A stretch of 64,000 nucleotides of DNA from NCBI GenBank assembly GCA_023974075.1, contig JAMFTG010000055.1, positions 558,001-622,000 on the forward strand. The letters run 5' to 3'. The translations under genes and the position numbers were made by a program. The notes below the pieces were generated by a model that was not told where the DNA came from, did no database searches, and was given only the letters and a program-made list of their open reading frames with translations. The stretch comes from Chaenocephalus aceratus (Eukaryota; Chordata; Actinopteri; Perciformes; Channichthyidae). Shown here piece after piece: positions 41,701 to 53,462 of this stretch (position 1 is its first letter; every line of letters begins with the position of its first letter).

Positions 41701-44700
41701 CCTGAAACCTGAAAAACAGGGATGGGGTTCAACAGGTTAAAAAACTATTTCTCATGATTTGAAGCTTTTCTTGTCAGATGCACAAGGAAACCCCCAAGGC
41801 TCCTTAAAGGATGCAACACACTGAAGACTGAATTAAGACTTAATTTAAAGGTTGTTTTTTTGGGTGAAATCACACATTTAATGACTTTATTTTTATATGT
41901 ACAAGGTAACCATAGTAGAGTCCAGTGAGCGTGTTGGAGGCCGGGTGCATACCCACAGGAACGAGGAGGAGGGATGGTTCGCCGAGCTTGGAGCCATGAG
42001 GATCCCCAGCTTTCACCAGTGAGTTCAAGACAAGTTTGAAGAAATAAATCTGATTCACCTTAACGGTACGTCCACACAGCAGCTTTGAAAAAATCTTGAA
42101 AATCTTGGAGCTGGGCGTGTCTGAAAGCTTGGGGATTTTTTGCAAGCAACACGACCAACAACCAATCAGATGAATCTCCCGCCCCCGACATACAAAGCAA
42201 AAAACCCCGGTGATTTTATGCGAGCAATATATATATATATAAACTCCCCAAACAGGCGAAAACCTACCAGTTTCCCCCACTGTCTCTGCCTCCTCCCTCC
42301 ATGCTGGCTCCTCCGGTTTGTATCCCGTTAATAGTCTGGTCGTAAAGAACCGGGTGATTTGCTACCGTAATTTCTCGTTTGGAATATGAGGAAATGAACT
42401 GCGGTCTGGCTCTCCCTGCTTACACGCGGTTTGATTGGCTAGCGCTTCTACTGTCAGATTTGCATAAACGTGTTTGATTGGCTGACGCTTCCAGCTCAGA
42501 TTCAAAAGTTGAACATTGCTCAACTTTTGAATCCTGAAAATCCTGGAAATCGCTTTGCTTCCCCACAATGCAGTTCGGCGAAAAGCGAGGCAAAGTGACG
42601 TCACCCCATTCAAAGTGAATGGGCAGAGAAGCGTTGGAGAAGCGTTGGAAGATTTGTTTAACGCTGCTGTGTAGACGGGCCGTAAAGGTCTCCTATTAAG
42701 GCATATATTATAGGTTTCAGATCTATCAAAAATGTATAAAGTGAAGTGTTTTGCTCAAAATACCAAACAGATCACCCATTCTAGCCTCAAGTCCCTCTAT
42801 TTCAGCTGTTACTAAAGTGCTGATTCTGGGTCTGTAGCTTTAAAAATCAAAACCACATCAAGGATTCTCTCTGAAACAGGATGGAGCTCAAACTCTTTTT
42901 CTCTCTCAGGTTTACCACAAGGTGACTTCCTTTTGATTTCCTGCTTCTTCACACACATGCTCTCTCCTGTACAGGTTAGCTCTGAGCAATGGAGGGATTG
43001 ACGGGTTCGGGGGTGGACGGGGGGGGGAGACACTATGGACGCACTCGTGAACTGTCAACGGGGGGTACACTGTGGACCTGTCAGCGCAACTTACATGGTG
43101 CCGTTTAAAAAATATAATAATAAAGGGCGGTGCCAGCCGTCAGCGAACCGAGCCGGCATTTCTGCGCGACTGTCACTCAAATGCGGGACATTGTCTCAAT
43201 TTGTGGGACGCGGGACAAATAATAAAAATGCTGTGGTAAGGACACCTGGTCACCCTACACACACACACACACACACACACACGATGCTGCCCCTCACACA
43301 CACACATTTTAGTAATGTCATCAAGACGCAGCAAATCTGGATCAGCTCCGTTGATCCCCCGTTTTTAGAGATGTGGGTACGGAGGAAAAGAGAGAGGGGT
43401 ATACTATCTGACACTTAGAGAGTCTCCAGACACACCGGGGTCACACCGGGGACACACCAGGGACACACCGGGGACACACCGGGGACACACCGGGGACACA
43501 CCAGGGACACACCGGGGACACACCGGGGACACACCGGGGACACACCGGGACACATTTATGTAGAAAATACATAAAAAAGTGCATTTTGCATGATAGGAGA
43601 CCTTTAAGTCTGAAACATGTGAATGCGTCTGTTGGCAGCATCGTCCGCTGGTTTGCTAAAGAACTGGGGGTGAAGCTGAATCCATTCATCATGGAGGACG
43701 TGAACACGTTCATCCTGGTGAACGGGCTGCTGAAGAAGACGTACGCTGTGAAGGCTGATCCAAACATCCTGGAGTATAACGTGTGGAAGAGCGAGAGGGG
43801 GAAGTCTGCAGACCAGCTAATGCAGGGAGCTCTGCAGAAGGTACATTGCACATAAACACAATACAATGGAATAATAATATTAATAATAATAATTTTAATA
43901 AGATTATATATAAAAGTAAAAAAATATGAAAATAATAATACTGGCAAATTAATTTAACTAATATCACAAAAGAGAATATTCAATATTGAATGATTGCTAC
44001 TCAGATTTTCTATGACTTATTTTATTTATTATCGCTTGGTATTGTTCCTCACCCACAATATGCATACAGTACAAATACCAAATAACAGCTGAGATGTTAA
44101 TAATATTCTATCTAGGTGAAAGATTATGTGAAGACACATGGCTGCAAAGCTACGCTCCAGAAGTACGACCAGTACTCTTTGGAGGTAATTAAAATTCTTA
44201 TTTTTTTTAATTGTATGTACTTCCAATGCACGTTGTACAAGGGTAGAACACTTTTTGCTTTGATGAAAGACAGAATATTTAAAGATAATGACTATAATGT
44301 AAAAGACATCTGTTTCCCAGGATTATCTGAATGGAGAAGACATGAGTCAGGAGGCGATAAGGATGATCGGAGACCTACTGAACCAAAATAGCCTGATGAA
44401 CCTGGCTCTGACCGAGGCTATCTACCTCCGTAGCGACGTCAATAGCACCATCAAGTACCGTTTCAATGTTTAACTTTTTCCTGAATTCATTTACGGGCTA
44501 GAGCAGTGCAGCAATAAGTCTTTAATGAGGAAATTAACCACTTACTGTTCCTCCTCTCGAAGACAAGCTTATCAAATATTCACGTTTTGTTCTACGACAT
44601 AAAATACGTCAGATAATACCCTACTGGTAACCAAAAATGGCTGTTGCTTACAAGTGTCTAAAAGAGACAACTAAACGTCATCACGCCCAATATTAGCCAC

Positions 44701-47700
44701 CTTTAGCTTAGCGGTGGTGACGTGAAGTCATGTGACCGAGCTGTAGTTCCTTTATAGCCCAACATTAGCCTCCTTTAGCTTAGCTGTGGTGACGTGAAGT
44801 CATGTGACCGAGCTGTAGTTCCTTTATAGCCCAACATTAGCCTCCTTTAGCTTAGCGGTGGTGACTTGAAGTCATGTGACCGTGCTGTAGTTCTTTTATA
44901 GCCCAACATTAGCCACCTTTAGCTTAGCGGTGGTGACGTGAAGTCATGTGACCGTGCTGTAGTTCCTTTATAGCCCAACATTAGCCACCTTTAGCTTAGC
45001 GGTGGTGACGTGAAGTCATGTGACCGTGTTGTAGTTCCTTTATAGCCCAATATTAGCCGCCTTTAGCTTAGCGGTGGTGACGTGAAGTCATGTGACCGTG
45101 CTGTAGTTATTTTATAGCTCAACATTAGCCACATTTAGCTTAGCGGTGGTGACGTGAAGTCATGTGACCGTGCTGTAGTTCTTTTATAGCCCAACATTAG
45201 CCTCCTTTAGCTTAGCGATGGTGACGTGAAGTCATGTGACCGTGCTGTAGTTCCTTTATAGCCCAAAATTAGCCGCCTTTAGCTTAGCGGTGGTGACGTG
45301 AAGTCATATGACCGTGCTGTAGTTCCTTCATAGCCCAACATTAGCCGCCTTTAGCTTAGCAGTGGTGACGTGAAGTCATGTTACCGAGCTGTAGTTCCTT
45401 TATAGCCCAACATTAGCCTCCTTTAGCTTAGCGGTGGTGACGTGAAGTCATGTGACCGTGCTGTAGTTCTTTTATAGCCCAACATTAGCCACCTTTAGCT
45501 TAGCGGTGGTGACGTGAAGTCATGTGACCGTGCTGTAGTTCCTTATAGACCAACATTAGCCACCTTTAGCTTAGCGGTGGTGACGTGAAGTCATGTGACC
45601 GTGTTGTAGTTCCTTTATAGCCCAACATTAGCCTCCTTTAGCTTAGCGGTGGTGACGTGAAGTCATGTGACCGTGCTGTACTTCTTTTATAGCCCAACAT
45701 TAGCCACCTTTAGCTTAGCGGTGGTGACGTGAAGTCATGTGACCGTGTTTTAGTTCCTTTATAGCCCAACATTAGCCGCCTTTAGCTTAGCGGTGGTGAC
45801 GTGAAGTCATGTGACCGTGCTGTAGTTATTTTATAGCTCAACATTAGCCACATTTAGCTTAGCGGTGGTGACGTGAAGTCATGTGACCGTGCTGTAGTTA
45901 TTTTATAGCCCAACATTAGCCTCCTTTAGCTTAGCGGTGGTGACGTGAAGTCATGTGACCATGCTGTAGTTCTTTTATAACCCAACATTAGCCACCTTTA
46001 GCTTAGCGATGGTGACGTGAAGTCATGTGACCGTGCTGTAGTTCCTTTATAGCCCAACATTAGCCGCCTTTAGCTTAGCGGTGGTGACGTGAAGTCATAT
46101 GACCATGCTGTAGTTCCTTCATAGCCCAACATTAGCCGCCTTTAGCTTAGCGGTGGTGACGTGAAGTCATGTGACCGTGCTGTAGTTCCTTCATAGCCCA
46201 ACATTAGCCACCTTTAGCTTAGCGGTGGTGACTTGAAGTCATGTGACCGTGTTGTAGTTCCTTTATAGCCCAACATTAGCCGCCTTTAGCTTAGCGGTGT
46301 TAACGTGAAGTCATGTGACCGTGCTGTAGTTATTTTATACATGTAGCTCAACATTAGCCACCTTTAGCTTAGTGGTGGTGACGTGAAGTCATGTGACCGT
46401 GCTGTAGTTCCTTTATAGCCTAACGTTAGCTTTTTTAGTTCAAAGATCATAAAGTGGTGTGAATATGTGTTTTATTGCCTCTCCAACGGCACACATATAG
46501 AGCAACCCAGTCTCACGGCATTTCGTGTTCACCAACACGATTTTTAATCTATTGATTCGTGTTCACCAACACGATTTGCCCCTTTTTTTCGTGTTGCACA
46601 GCACGATTTTAAAAGCAATGTATTTCTACTGCCTGCAGCACGTATTTTTCTCCGGTCGGGTCGAGGAAGACCGGAAGCTGTGTGGTTCATAAAAACAAGT
46701 TCTTACTCAATATCAAGCCACAGTTATTGCTTTTATTTGAAATCGTATAATTTCTGACTTTTGTTGCCATCTGTGAGAAAAATAAATGGAGCTCAGAGCC
46801 TCAGGATACTGAAATCTGTATTTTTTAAATCTTTTTTTCCTTCTAATTTGTTATTCTTTTCAAAATAACACACTGTTATTTACTCACCAATAACACTCAA
46901 TTATCCTTGCTTTTATTTATTGGTTTAATTCCATAATCTCGAGCTGTTTTGGCGTCCGTCAGGAACTGAATTTCAAAATAAAAATAACCGGAAACAGACG
47001 TAGGCATTTCGAGCGATTACCCAAGATCCTCAGCTATGGTTTTAAGCTTACTTATTGGATGTTTTAGCCGCAATGCATGCTGGGATTTGGTGTTTATATG
47101 ATATGAAATCCGGAAAACATTTTAAAAGAATAAAATAATACTTAATTCCGAGTGTTCTTGCTTTTCTCTTTGAAAGTCATCACATAACGGCATTGTAATA
47201 CACGGTTCGGCTGCATTGTATATTACTGATCTGCTGTAGTTCTTTATTTATAGAGCCCTGATGAGAAGACCTTTGGAAAAACTGAGAAAATGCCGCCGAA
47301 ACTGAATACTTGACGTGGATCATAAATATATTCAACAAGTAAACAACATCTTCAATTTCTCTTCACACAATACGTCTCCTTGCAGTATCAACACTAATTC
47401 GGCTGACTTTTACATTTGATCTAATTCACAGATAGGTTATATTTACACCATAACGGTGCACAGCTGATATAAAAGGACTGTAGTTTTTAAAGATATTACT
47501 GATTTTCTTTGAATGTAAGAATGTAAATACTGAGTCTGAAATAGTATAGCAATATGCTGTAAAATTATGTGAAAGCATGAATAAAACGTGTCCTACACTA
47601 ATAATACAAAGTTATTATGGCTGTGTGTACCCTGTGTGCACCGCTTAGTGGTTAAAACACGTTATTGAATTATTTTGTTTATGTGTTATAATAACACATA

Positions 47701-50661
47701 AAAACAATAATGTACTCTTAATATTTTTTCCATCAAATATTATTTGAATATTTGAATAAAAATATGAAGAGTACATACTTTCATAGGGGGAAAGTAGAAG
47801 GTCTGTGATAGAAATATAGAATATAAAAAATCAAGAAGATACTATAAGTGATCTCTACAATAAAACAGTTTAGTGCAGGATGTACAAATATATTAATAGG
47901 AGGAGGTGCAAAACAGAAAAACGAATTAACCTTTATTTAAACATTAAATAACTGATTAAGGTCTTCTTTTAAATAAGAAAAAAACTTTGGGGGTATCTAT
48001 CTACAGATAAATATTAAGCCTGACAAAGTACTTAACGTCTAATATATTGCTTTCCTGCAATGTTAACTATGTTGAAGCACTTATTTTAACTGATATTATA
48101 CATATGAATTATACTCTTATGTATGTAGATAGAATAAGAAATGTGCAGAATATGAATATGTTTAATGGTGGAGGTACACACATATTGATAGATGTCTTGT
48201 AATGCACTGTTGAGGAACTTGTGACCCAAGTGTTTCATTCATTGCATAACTACACCGTAGTTGTGTGTATGATATGTCAATAAACCTTTGAACATCTTGA
48301 AATCTTGAAAGGGATGTGCAAAATAGCCATAATATACAGTCTTTAATTAACTATTAGTAGAGAATAACGAGTAATGAATATACTTTATGACTCGTTTCCA
48401 TTCATGTCAATTGCAGATACATGTTTAGTCTTCTCAAGCACCAACTATCAAATATCTCTCCTGATTGTTGGCACTTGACAATCACCTTACCTGAATTTTA
48501 CTCAGGTGTAACTAAAGTCTGATTTAAGGGTTGTTTATATTTCACATAATTAATCAGAATCTGCAAAGTAACTCAAATAAATGCAGTGGAGTAAAAATAC
48601 CAGGTTAACCTCTGAATTGTCGTGGAGTAGAATTACAAAGTAACAATGATCTGTCATGTGGCTATATATTAATGCTGCGCATTATGGACACAAGCGATTT
48701 TCACCCATTTATTAATTATATGTTTTACATTTGATAACACCAATGTGTTTAATACTGGCAACTTCTAATTGTGGGAAACACGAAAACGTTCAGTAGAGAC
48801 GTCCCATAGAACAAACAGTAACAGTGTGTTATTTTGAAAAGAATAACGAATTAGAAGGAAGAAAATATTTAAAAATACAGATTTCCGTATTCTGAGGCTC
48901 TGAGCCCCATTTATTGTCTGAGCCCCATTTATTTTCCTCACAGACGGCAACAAAAGTCCGAAATTATACGATTTAAAATAAAAGCATAATTGTGGGTTGA
49001 TATTGAGTAAGAACATGTTTTTATGAACCACACAGCTTCCGGTCTTCCACGACCCGACCGGAGAAAAAGACGTGCCGGGGCAAATCGTGTTGGTGTACAC
49101 AAATCAATAGATTAAAAATCGTGTTGGTGAACACGAAATGCCGTGAGACTGGGTTGTATAGAGAAATCCAGAGGTCATCGATCACATATTACCTACATTT
49201 GTGGCTGATACAAGGAGACTACAATTGTTTTCTGTTACAGGTACGATGAGGTGACGGGCGGGTCTGATCTGCTGACCACAGCTTTCCTTAATGTCCTCCA
49301 CGTCCCCATCCTCCTCAACTCTAAGGTGAAACGTATCCGCCAATCAGATCGAGGGGTCATCGTGTCCTATCAGACCGATCGAGAACTTCCTCTTACTGAC
49401 CTTCATGCTGACGTTGTCCTGGTGACCACCACGGCCAAAGCTGCCCTTTTCATGGACTTTGATCCACCTCTGACCAAGAAAAAGACGGAAGTCCTGAGGG
49501 GCGTCCACTACGGAAGCTCCACTAAGATCATCCTCACTTTTAGAGAGAAGTTCTGGTTGAAGGACGGCATCCGAGGCGGGAAGAGCATCACCGTCGGTCC
49601 TTCTCGGTTCATCTACTACCCGAGTCACAGTTTCCCAAACAATAAGAACATCGGGGTTCTGCTGGCTTCCTACACCTGGGCCGAGGACTCCCTCCTCTTC
49701 CTGGGAGTGAGCGACGAAGACCTCAAGGTCTGTAAAGTGCCCCGATAAACATTCCTGTTTGTCACCTTGCAATATACTTATTTATATAAATAGTTATCAC
49801 CGCAATAAACCGTATTTGATTTTGTCTTACTTTACATTATTTCATTTCATCTAAGTTGAAATAGAAAGTAGTTGCAAAAAAATATCGAATAAAGCATGAT
49901 AACAACTGTTTATCTCTAAACTATTGAAAAATATTTCGGAAAAAAGTCAAAGTATAGTTTGTAAAAAAACACAATGATATAAGTCGGAAAAAAGTATAGA
50001 GTCAATGAATAATACATTGTCTTTGGAAAAAAGTCACAATATAAATTGTTAAAATAAAGTATATTGTCAGCGTAATTATGTTTTTATATTATTTATCGAA
50101 ATAGAAATCACCGCAATAAACCGTATTTAATTTTGTCTTAATTTACATTATTTAATTTCATATTCTGTTCTTGTACATATCATATTCTATTGACATGTAT
50201 AGAGACTTCTTGCACTACTTTTTATTTGGTATTTTTGTATTTTATTATAAATGTTGCATTGTTGGAGGAGCTCAGGTCAGAAGTATTGTAATTTCTACAC
50301 TTTAGCTTTGAGCATATGATGATAAAACCTTTGAATCTTTGAATCTTTGAAAAAGGAGCTGGCGCTGAGAGACTTGGAGCAGATCCACGGGAAGAAAGTG
50401 AGGGCTCTTTGCACCGGGGTGGTGGTGAAGAAGTGGAGCGCCGACCCTCACAGCCTGGGCGCCTTTGCTCTCTTCACTCCCTACCAGCATTTAGACCACT
50501 ACGCCGAGGAGATGTTCAGAAGTGAAGGCAGGGTGCACTTTGCCGGGGAACACACCGCCTTCCCTCACGCCTGGATCGAGACGGCCATGAAGTCCGCGAT
50601 CAGGGCGTCTACTAACATTAACAAAGAGGCAGCGAAAACTCAACAGCATGACGAGATGTAG
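36123..50661 (+). CDS. Secreted L-amino-acid oxidase, 8 coding exons, about 555 aa
   Basis: Coding exons 36123-36153, 37408-37733, 41906-42018, 43639-43840, 44116-44184, 44321-44454, 49241-49727 and 50356-50661 join in frame at AG/GT borders. The family oxidatively deaminates L-amino acids with FAD, releasing H2O2 and ammonia; fish forms are secreted antibacterial proteins of mucus and serum. Seen here: a hydrophobic signal peptide ([11 protein letters not shown]), a repeated EEHL tract in exon 2, the FAD fold [21 protein letters not shown] and AELGAMRIP in exon 3, the central substrate-domain exons, and the C-terminal FAD contact [20 protein letters not shown]. The start at 36123 gives [11 protein letters not shown], split across the first intron. 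It is longer than usual because of the EEHL tract. No stop or frameshift was found. The last acceptor is unusual (see findings). Closest named relatives are IL4I1 and venom-type oxidases. Confidence 0.85.
36806..37266. mobile_element. MITE with 8-bp TSD AAGCACTA
   Basis: AAGCACTA occurs at 36798-36805 and 37267-37274. In between lies a repeat with many CGATA/TATCG units (GCGATACTTAAGCC, GGTATCGCAATACTATG). The start is GGGGTGG. The expected inverted CCACCCC end is shortened on the right, where it ends GATTATTT. A fragment of the same family is at 284. hAT-like by TSD size. It lies in the oxidase intron before exon 2. Confidence 0.55.
37345..37394 (+). repeat. (TAA)n microsatellite
   Basis: About 16 TAA units ending 13 bp before an oxidase splice acceptor (TGTTTCCAG at 37399-37407). 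Confidence 0.9.
37473..37580 (+). repeat. Coding 12-bp minisatellite (EEHL/EEHP units)
   Basis: Nine 12-bp units of the form GAGGAACATCTG inside oxidase exon 2, giving Glu-Glu-His-Leu/Pro repeats with D and K variants. The frame is kept because the unit is a multiple of three. It sits between the signal peptide and the conserved Cys-containing start of the mature enzyme. Confidence 0.85.
38159..38340 (+). pseudogene. HARBI1-like (PIF/Harbinger) transposase fragment
   Basis: A + strand frame reads [20 protein letters not shown], then [20 protein letters not shown], then VFLFWL before a stop. This is the N-terminal region of PIF/Harbinger nucleases, which precedes the catalytic core. No catalytic residues follow. 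It lies in an oxidase intron and is a dead insertion. Confidence 0.65.
38766..38793 (+). repeat. (AT)n microsatellite
   Basis: Dinucleotide AT run in the oxidase intron. Confidence 0.85.
39733..41137. mobile_element. hAT-like element with 5-bp direct repeat GACCC
   Basis: Ends CAGGGCATGACATTAAGG and the inverted CCTTAATGTCGAGCCCTG, both followed inward by GATGGCCC / GGGCCATC pairs. Flanked by GACCC at 39728-39732 and 41138-41142. The 5-bp repeat is shorter than the usual 8 bp, so part of the duplication may be lost or this is a 5-bp-TSD group. No transposase frame. Inside, about 40095-40205 is a direct duplication of a TCTCTGGACCACCATAAAAA unit. Confidence 0.7.
42064..42682. mobile_element. 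MITE with 3-bp TSD TAA (PIF/Harbinger-like)
   Basis: Ends CGGTACGTCCACACAGCAGC and GCTGCTGTGTAGACGGGCCG are inverted repeats. TAA flanks both sides (42061-42063, 42683-42685), matching the TWA target preference of PIF/Harbinger. About 619 bp, no ORF. It is inserted 46 bp after an oxidase exon. Confidence 0.7.
43257..43282 (+). repeat. (CA)n microsatellite
   Basis: CA run in the oxidase intron. Confidence 0.85.
43430..43552 (+). repeat. 11-bp minisatellite ACACACCGGGG
   Basis: About 11 tandem units of ACACACCGGGG with variants ACACACCAGGG. About 85 bp before an oxidase exon. On the complementary strand it reads as a Cys/Pro/Val repeat frame, which is an artefact. Confidence 0.9.
44686..46430 (+). 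repeat. 72-bp tandem array, about 24 units
   Basis: Unit begins CCTTTAGCTTAGCGGTGGTG, continues ACGTGAAGTCATGTGACC, then GTGCTGTAGTTCCTTTATAG and CCCAACATTAGCC. Spacing of 72 bp is confirmed from successive AAGTCATGTG starts (44941, 45013). Most units keep TGACGTGA and TCATGTGA intact. The array lies in the longest oxidase intron, without an ORF. Confidence 0.95.
46503..49156. mobile_element. Foldback transposon with 7-bp TSD TATAGAG
   Basis: Starts CAACCCAGTCTCACGGCATT and ends with its inverse, with exact TATAGAG repeats at 46496-46502 and 49157-49163. Long inverted ends include CGTGTTCACCAACACGA and the GGAAGCTGTGTGGTTCATAA region. The interior shares sequence with the element at 23219 (GACGTGGATCATAAATATAT; ACACAATACGTCTCCTTGCA; CAACACTAATTCGGCTGA). 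No transposase. It lies in the oxidase intron just before exon 49241. Confidence 0.85.
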
Positions 50662-50740
50662 CGTCTTAAATCCTGCAAATACTAGAGCTCACTTTAGTTT
50701 TAAAGCCCTGATGCAATAAGCAGAAAAAACAAAAGTATAG

Positions 50741-50935
50741 TAGAAGTACTCAGATCTTGTACTTGAGTAAAAGTAGAAGTACACAGATCTTGTTCTTGAG
50801 TAAAATTAGAAGTACACAGATCTTGTTCTTGAGTAAAAGTAGAAGTACACAAATCTTGTACTTGAGTAAAAGTAGAAGTACTCAGATCTTGTACTTAGTA
50901 AAAGTAGAAGTACTCAGTCCTTGGACTTGAGTACC
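50741..50935 (+). repeat. 33-bp tandem repeat (AGATCTTGTACTTGAGTAAA units)
   Basis: About six units of AAGTAC(T/A)CAGATCTTGTACTTG plus AGTAAAAGTAG. This is the well-known fish 'ACTTGAGTAAAAGTAGAAGT' repeat. Related sequence (GTACACCATGTACCTCTGAA duplicated, then AAATACTCAAGTAAAGTAC) continues to about 51430. Confidence 0.85.
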
Positions 50936-52643
50936 AGAGTGTAGGAATACTCTGTTACAGTAAAAGTCCTGCATTCAAAATGTTCCTCAAGTGAAAGTAG
51001 AAAAGTATTCTCATCAAAATATAGTGAAAGTAGCGACAGTAAAAGTAGTCGTTGTGCAGATTGGTCCATTTCAGAATAATATATATGATATGTTTTATAA
51101 TGATTGATCATGAAAGTGTTCTCAAAGCTGGTGAAGGTGCAGCTAGTCTGAATGACTTTGTAGACTGCAGGGTAGCTGGTGGATTTACTCCAGGTGGAAC
51201 TAACGTCTGATTCAACACTTGATTATATTTCACATCATTCATCCAGATCTGAGAAGTAACTGAAGGGATTAAATACATGTAGTGGAGTAGAAGTACACCA
51301 TGTACCTCTGAACTGTAGAGGAGTAGAAGTACACCATGTACCTCTGAACTGTAGAGGAGTAGAATTAGCATAACATGGAAATACTCAAGTAAAGTACAAG
51401 TACCTCTGAGATACTAAGTTACTTAGTACACCACTGGCCAAAAGTAATCAAATCCTTTAATTAAACTGTTATTTTCTTCACAAACCGTTTGAAAAACAGG
51501 TACAATCATACGATAATATGGAGATATTATAGAGGACGTTTTTAATTGAAGAGAGTTTGTATATTATGCAGTAACAAGCTGAAAACACTTAAAACTATCA
51601 AAAAAACCTTAAAACAAATCTGAATTTAACAAAATGAATTATATGTGTCTTAACATCGGTAAAAAATGTACAAGATATAATAAATATGGTGCAGGGATGT
51701 TGTATTTCTATGTTTGACCCTGAAGGCTGGTTCCTTTCTCAAAAAGCCAATGTGATTTTGGATTATTACAGAAAATACAAACAAACATTTATGATACTTG
51801 GACGTTTAGTTCAGCAGGGTAATCTCCATATTAACACCACCTCTTGATGTCTGGAGTGAAAAGCTGTGGCCGTGCTCTAATTTGTTATCTCTGTGTTTTT
51901 GTTGATTGTAAGTAAGCTTCAAGAATCATAAATTGGGTTTCTTTGTAGGGTAAAATGTTCATATAATCATTTAAATCATTTGTATAGAGTATGTTGTATA
52001 CTCTGATTGCCTTTTACTCTGTTAAATTGAAGTCTTAGTCCTGTGTGTGTTTCACAGGGACATATGTTTGACCTTTCAGGAAGGGCAAAAGGTGGATTTG
52101 CAAATGGTTGAGCACTGGGAGGTTTAATGGTTTAGTTTAATGATGGGGATGTTTAGATAATGCCTGAAACAATTGATGGGTGGGACCAGTTGAATATTCT
52201 CTCTACATATAATGAGACTGGAAGCTGTGTTCTGGGGTCGAAGCCATTTCATCCTGATGATGAAGCTGTTCTGTTCCTGCATTTGGGATTGATTTTAATT
52301 CTATATAGACTTTCTTTATTACTTTATTAAACATAACAAAAGACAAACTTTGTCCATGAATCATTTATCAGTTTCTCTTAAGAATTTCCTCCACATTATT
52401 ATGTGGAGATTTCTGCAAAGCGTTTTAAAGGTCGTTTTAAAGGCCGTGGATCATCTCTACGGCGGCCAGGTGGTAGGTGAAGATGTCGGAGTGACTTAAG
52501 ATAAAGGTATATTATTTATCTTTGTGATGCCAAAGGTAATGTAGACGACCATTGCTACTTTGGAGTCCATGCAGTGGTAATTGGAGGAAGAGTTGACGGA
52601 CATTTTGATTGGTTGCTTTTATAGAGAAAATGGAGACGAGAAA
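50936..52643. other. Repeat tail and AT-rich non-coding stretch
   Basis: To about 51430 this is the continuation of the fish ACTTGAGTAAAAGTAG-type repeat, including two copies of a TACACCATGTACCTCTGAAC unit. From there to 52643 no gene, exon or bounded repeat is seen. Confidence 0.5.
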
Positions 52644-52871
52644 TTAATTAACTGATGCAACAATTAAAACATTAACATTTATTTTCAGAAGAAGTGGGCC
52701 TCGAATTGATCCCTGTGGCACACCAAGAGCGTTATTAATAAAAGGATATTTTGTTACAGGAGAAAGATTTTTCCTCCACCATTTAGCAGCCGAAGAGGCA
52801 CTGAAAGATTTCCCCGAATGATTAAATTGTGTAAAATATTCTAAATGTAAAAGCTTTTTCAACCAAAACAC
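52644..52871 (-). pseudogene. LINE reverse-transcriptase fragment
   Basis: A minus-strand frame includes GVPQGSIRGPLLLKINVN, the conserved G-V-P-Q-G-S segment of non-LTR reverse transcriptases, in a short context. The YADD box and flanking domains are not found. Confidence 0.5.
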
Positions 52872-53042
52872 ATACTGTATATGTCATATTTTGTGTATAT
52901 TGCATTTAATAAATATATTTAATCTAATTGTATAAAACATATGCCTATGTATAAAATATGGATGTTAGTAGTTATACAAATGCCACTTTCATCACATTAG
53001 TATGCATGGAATGTGACAGGTCGCCCCGCCCCTTTTGACATT

Positions 53043-53185
53043 TTGACCGGAAGCCCCGCTCCTTTGACCGGAAGTCCCGCCCCATTCGACCGGAAGTCCC
53101 GCCCCGTTCGACCAGGAGTCCCGCCCCTTTCGACCGGAAGTCCCGCCCCCTCTTCCGGCGGATGTCTCGCCCCCGCTTCCGGTTT
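53043..53185 (+). promoter_or_regulatory. Terminal cluster of ETS-like motifs, element 2 left
   Basis: ACCGGAAGT or one-base variants at about 53046, 53067, 53089, 53110 and 53134, and an inverted CTTCCGG twice, spaced by CCCGCCCC runs. This arrangement is more regular (about 21-22 bp) than in element 1. Confidence 0.5.
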
Positions 53186-53462
53186 ACAAAATTAAATTAA
53201 ACTAAATGAAATTAAAATTAAAAAAATGAGAAAAATCAAATGCCGTTGTTTCAATCAATTAGTATGCATAGGATATATGTCCCGCCTCCTAACCACTTCC
53301 TGTGCCCCTAATCCTGTATACAGTATTGAATGTAACTTACAAATACTTGCAAATAACATGAAATTAATCAAAGTAAAGCATCTAAAAAAAACATACCGGG
53401 TTCAGACAAGACGGGGATGAGGAACGACATATTACTCTAACTCTACCTGAAGAGTAGTAAAA

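Noticed and set aside
43441..43947. 168-codon minus-strand ORF with Cys-Val-Pro-Gly-Val repeats
   Set aside because: Product of the 11-bp minisatellite, antisense to a real oxidase exon.
44686..46430. CRISPR-like array
   Set aside because: Units are contiguous 72-bp repeats without unique spacers, in a vertebrate intron.
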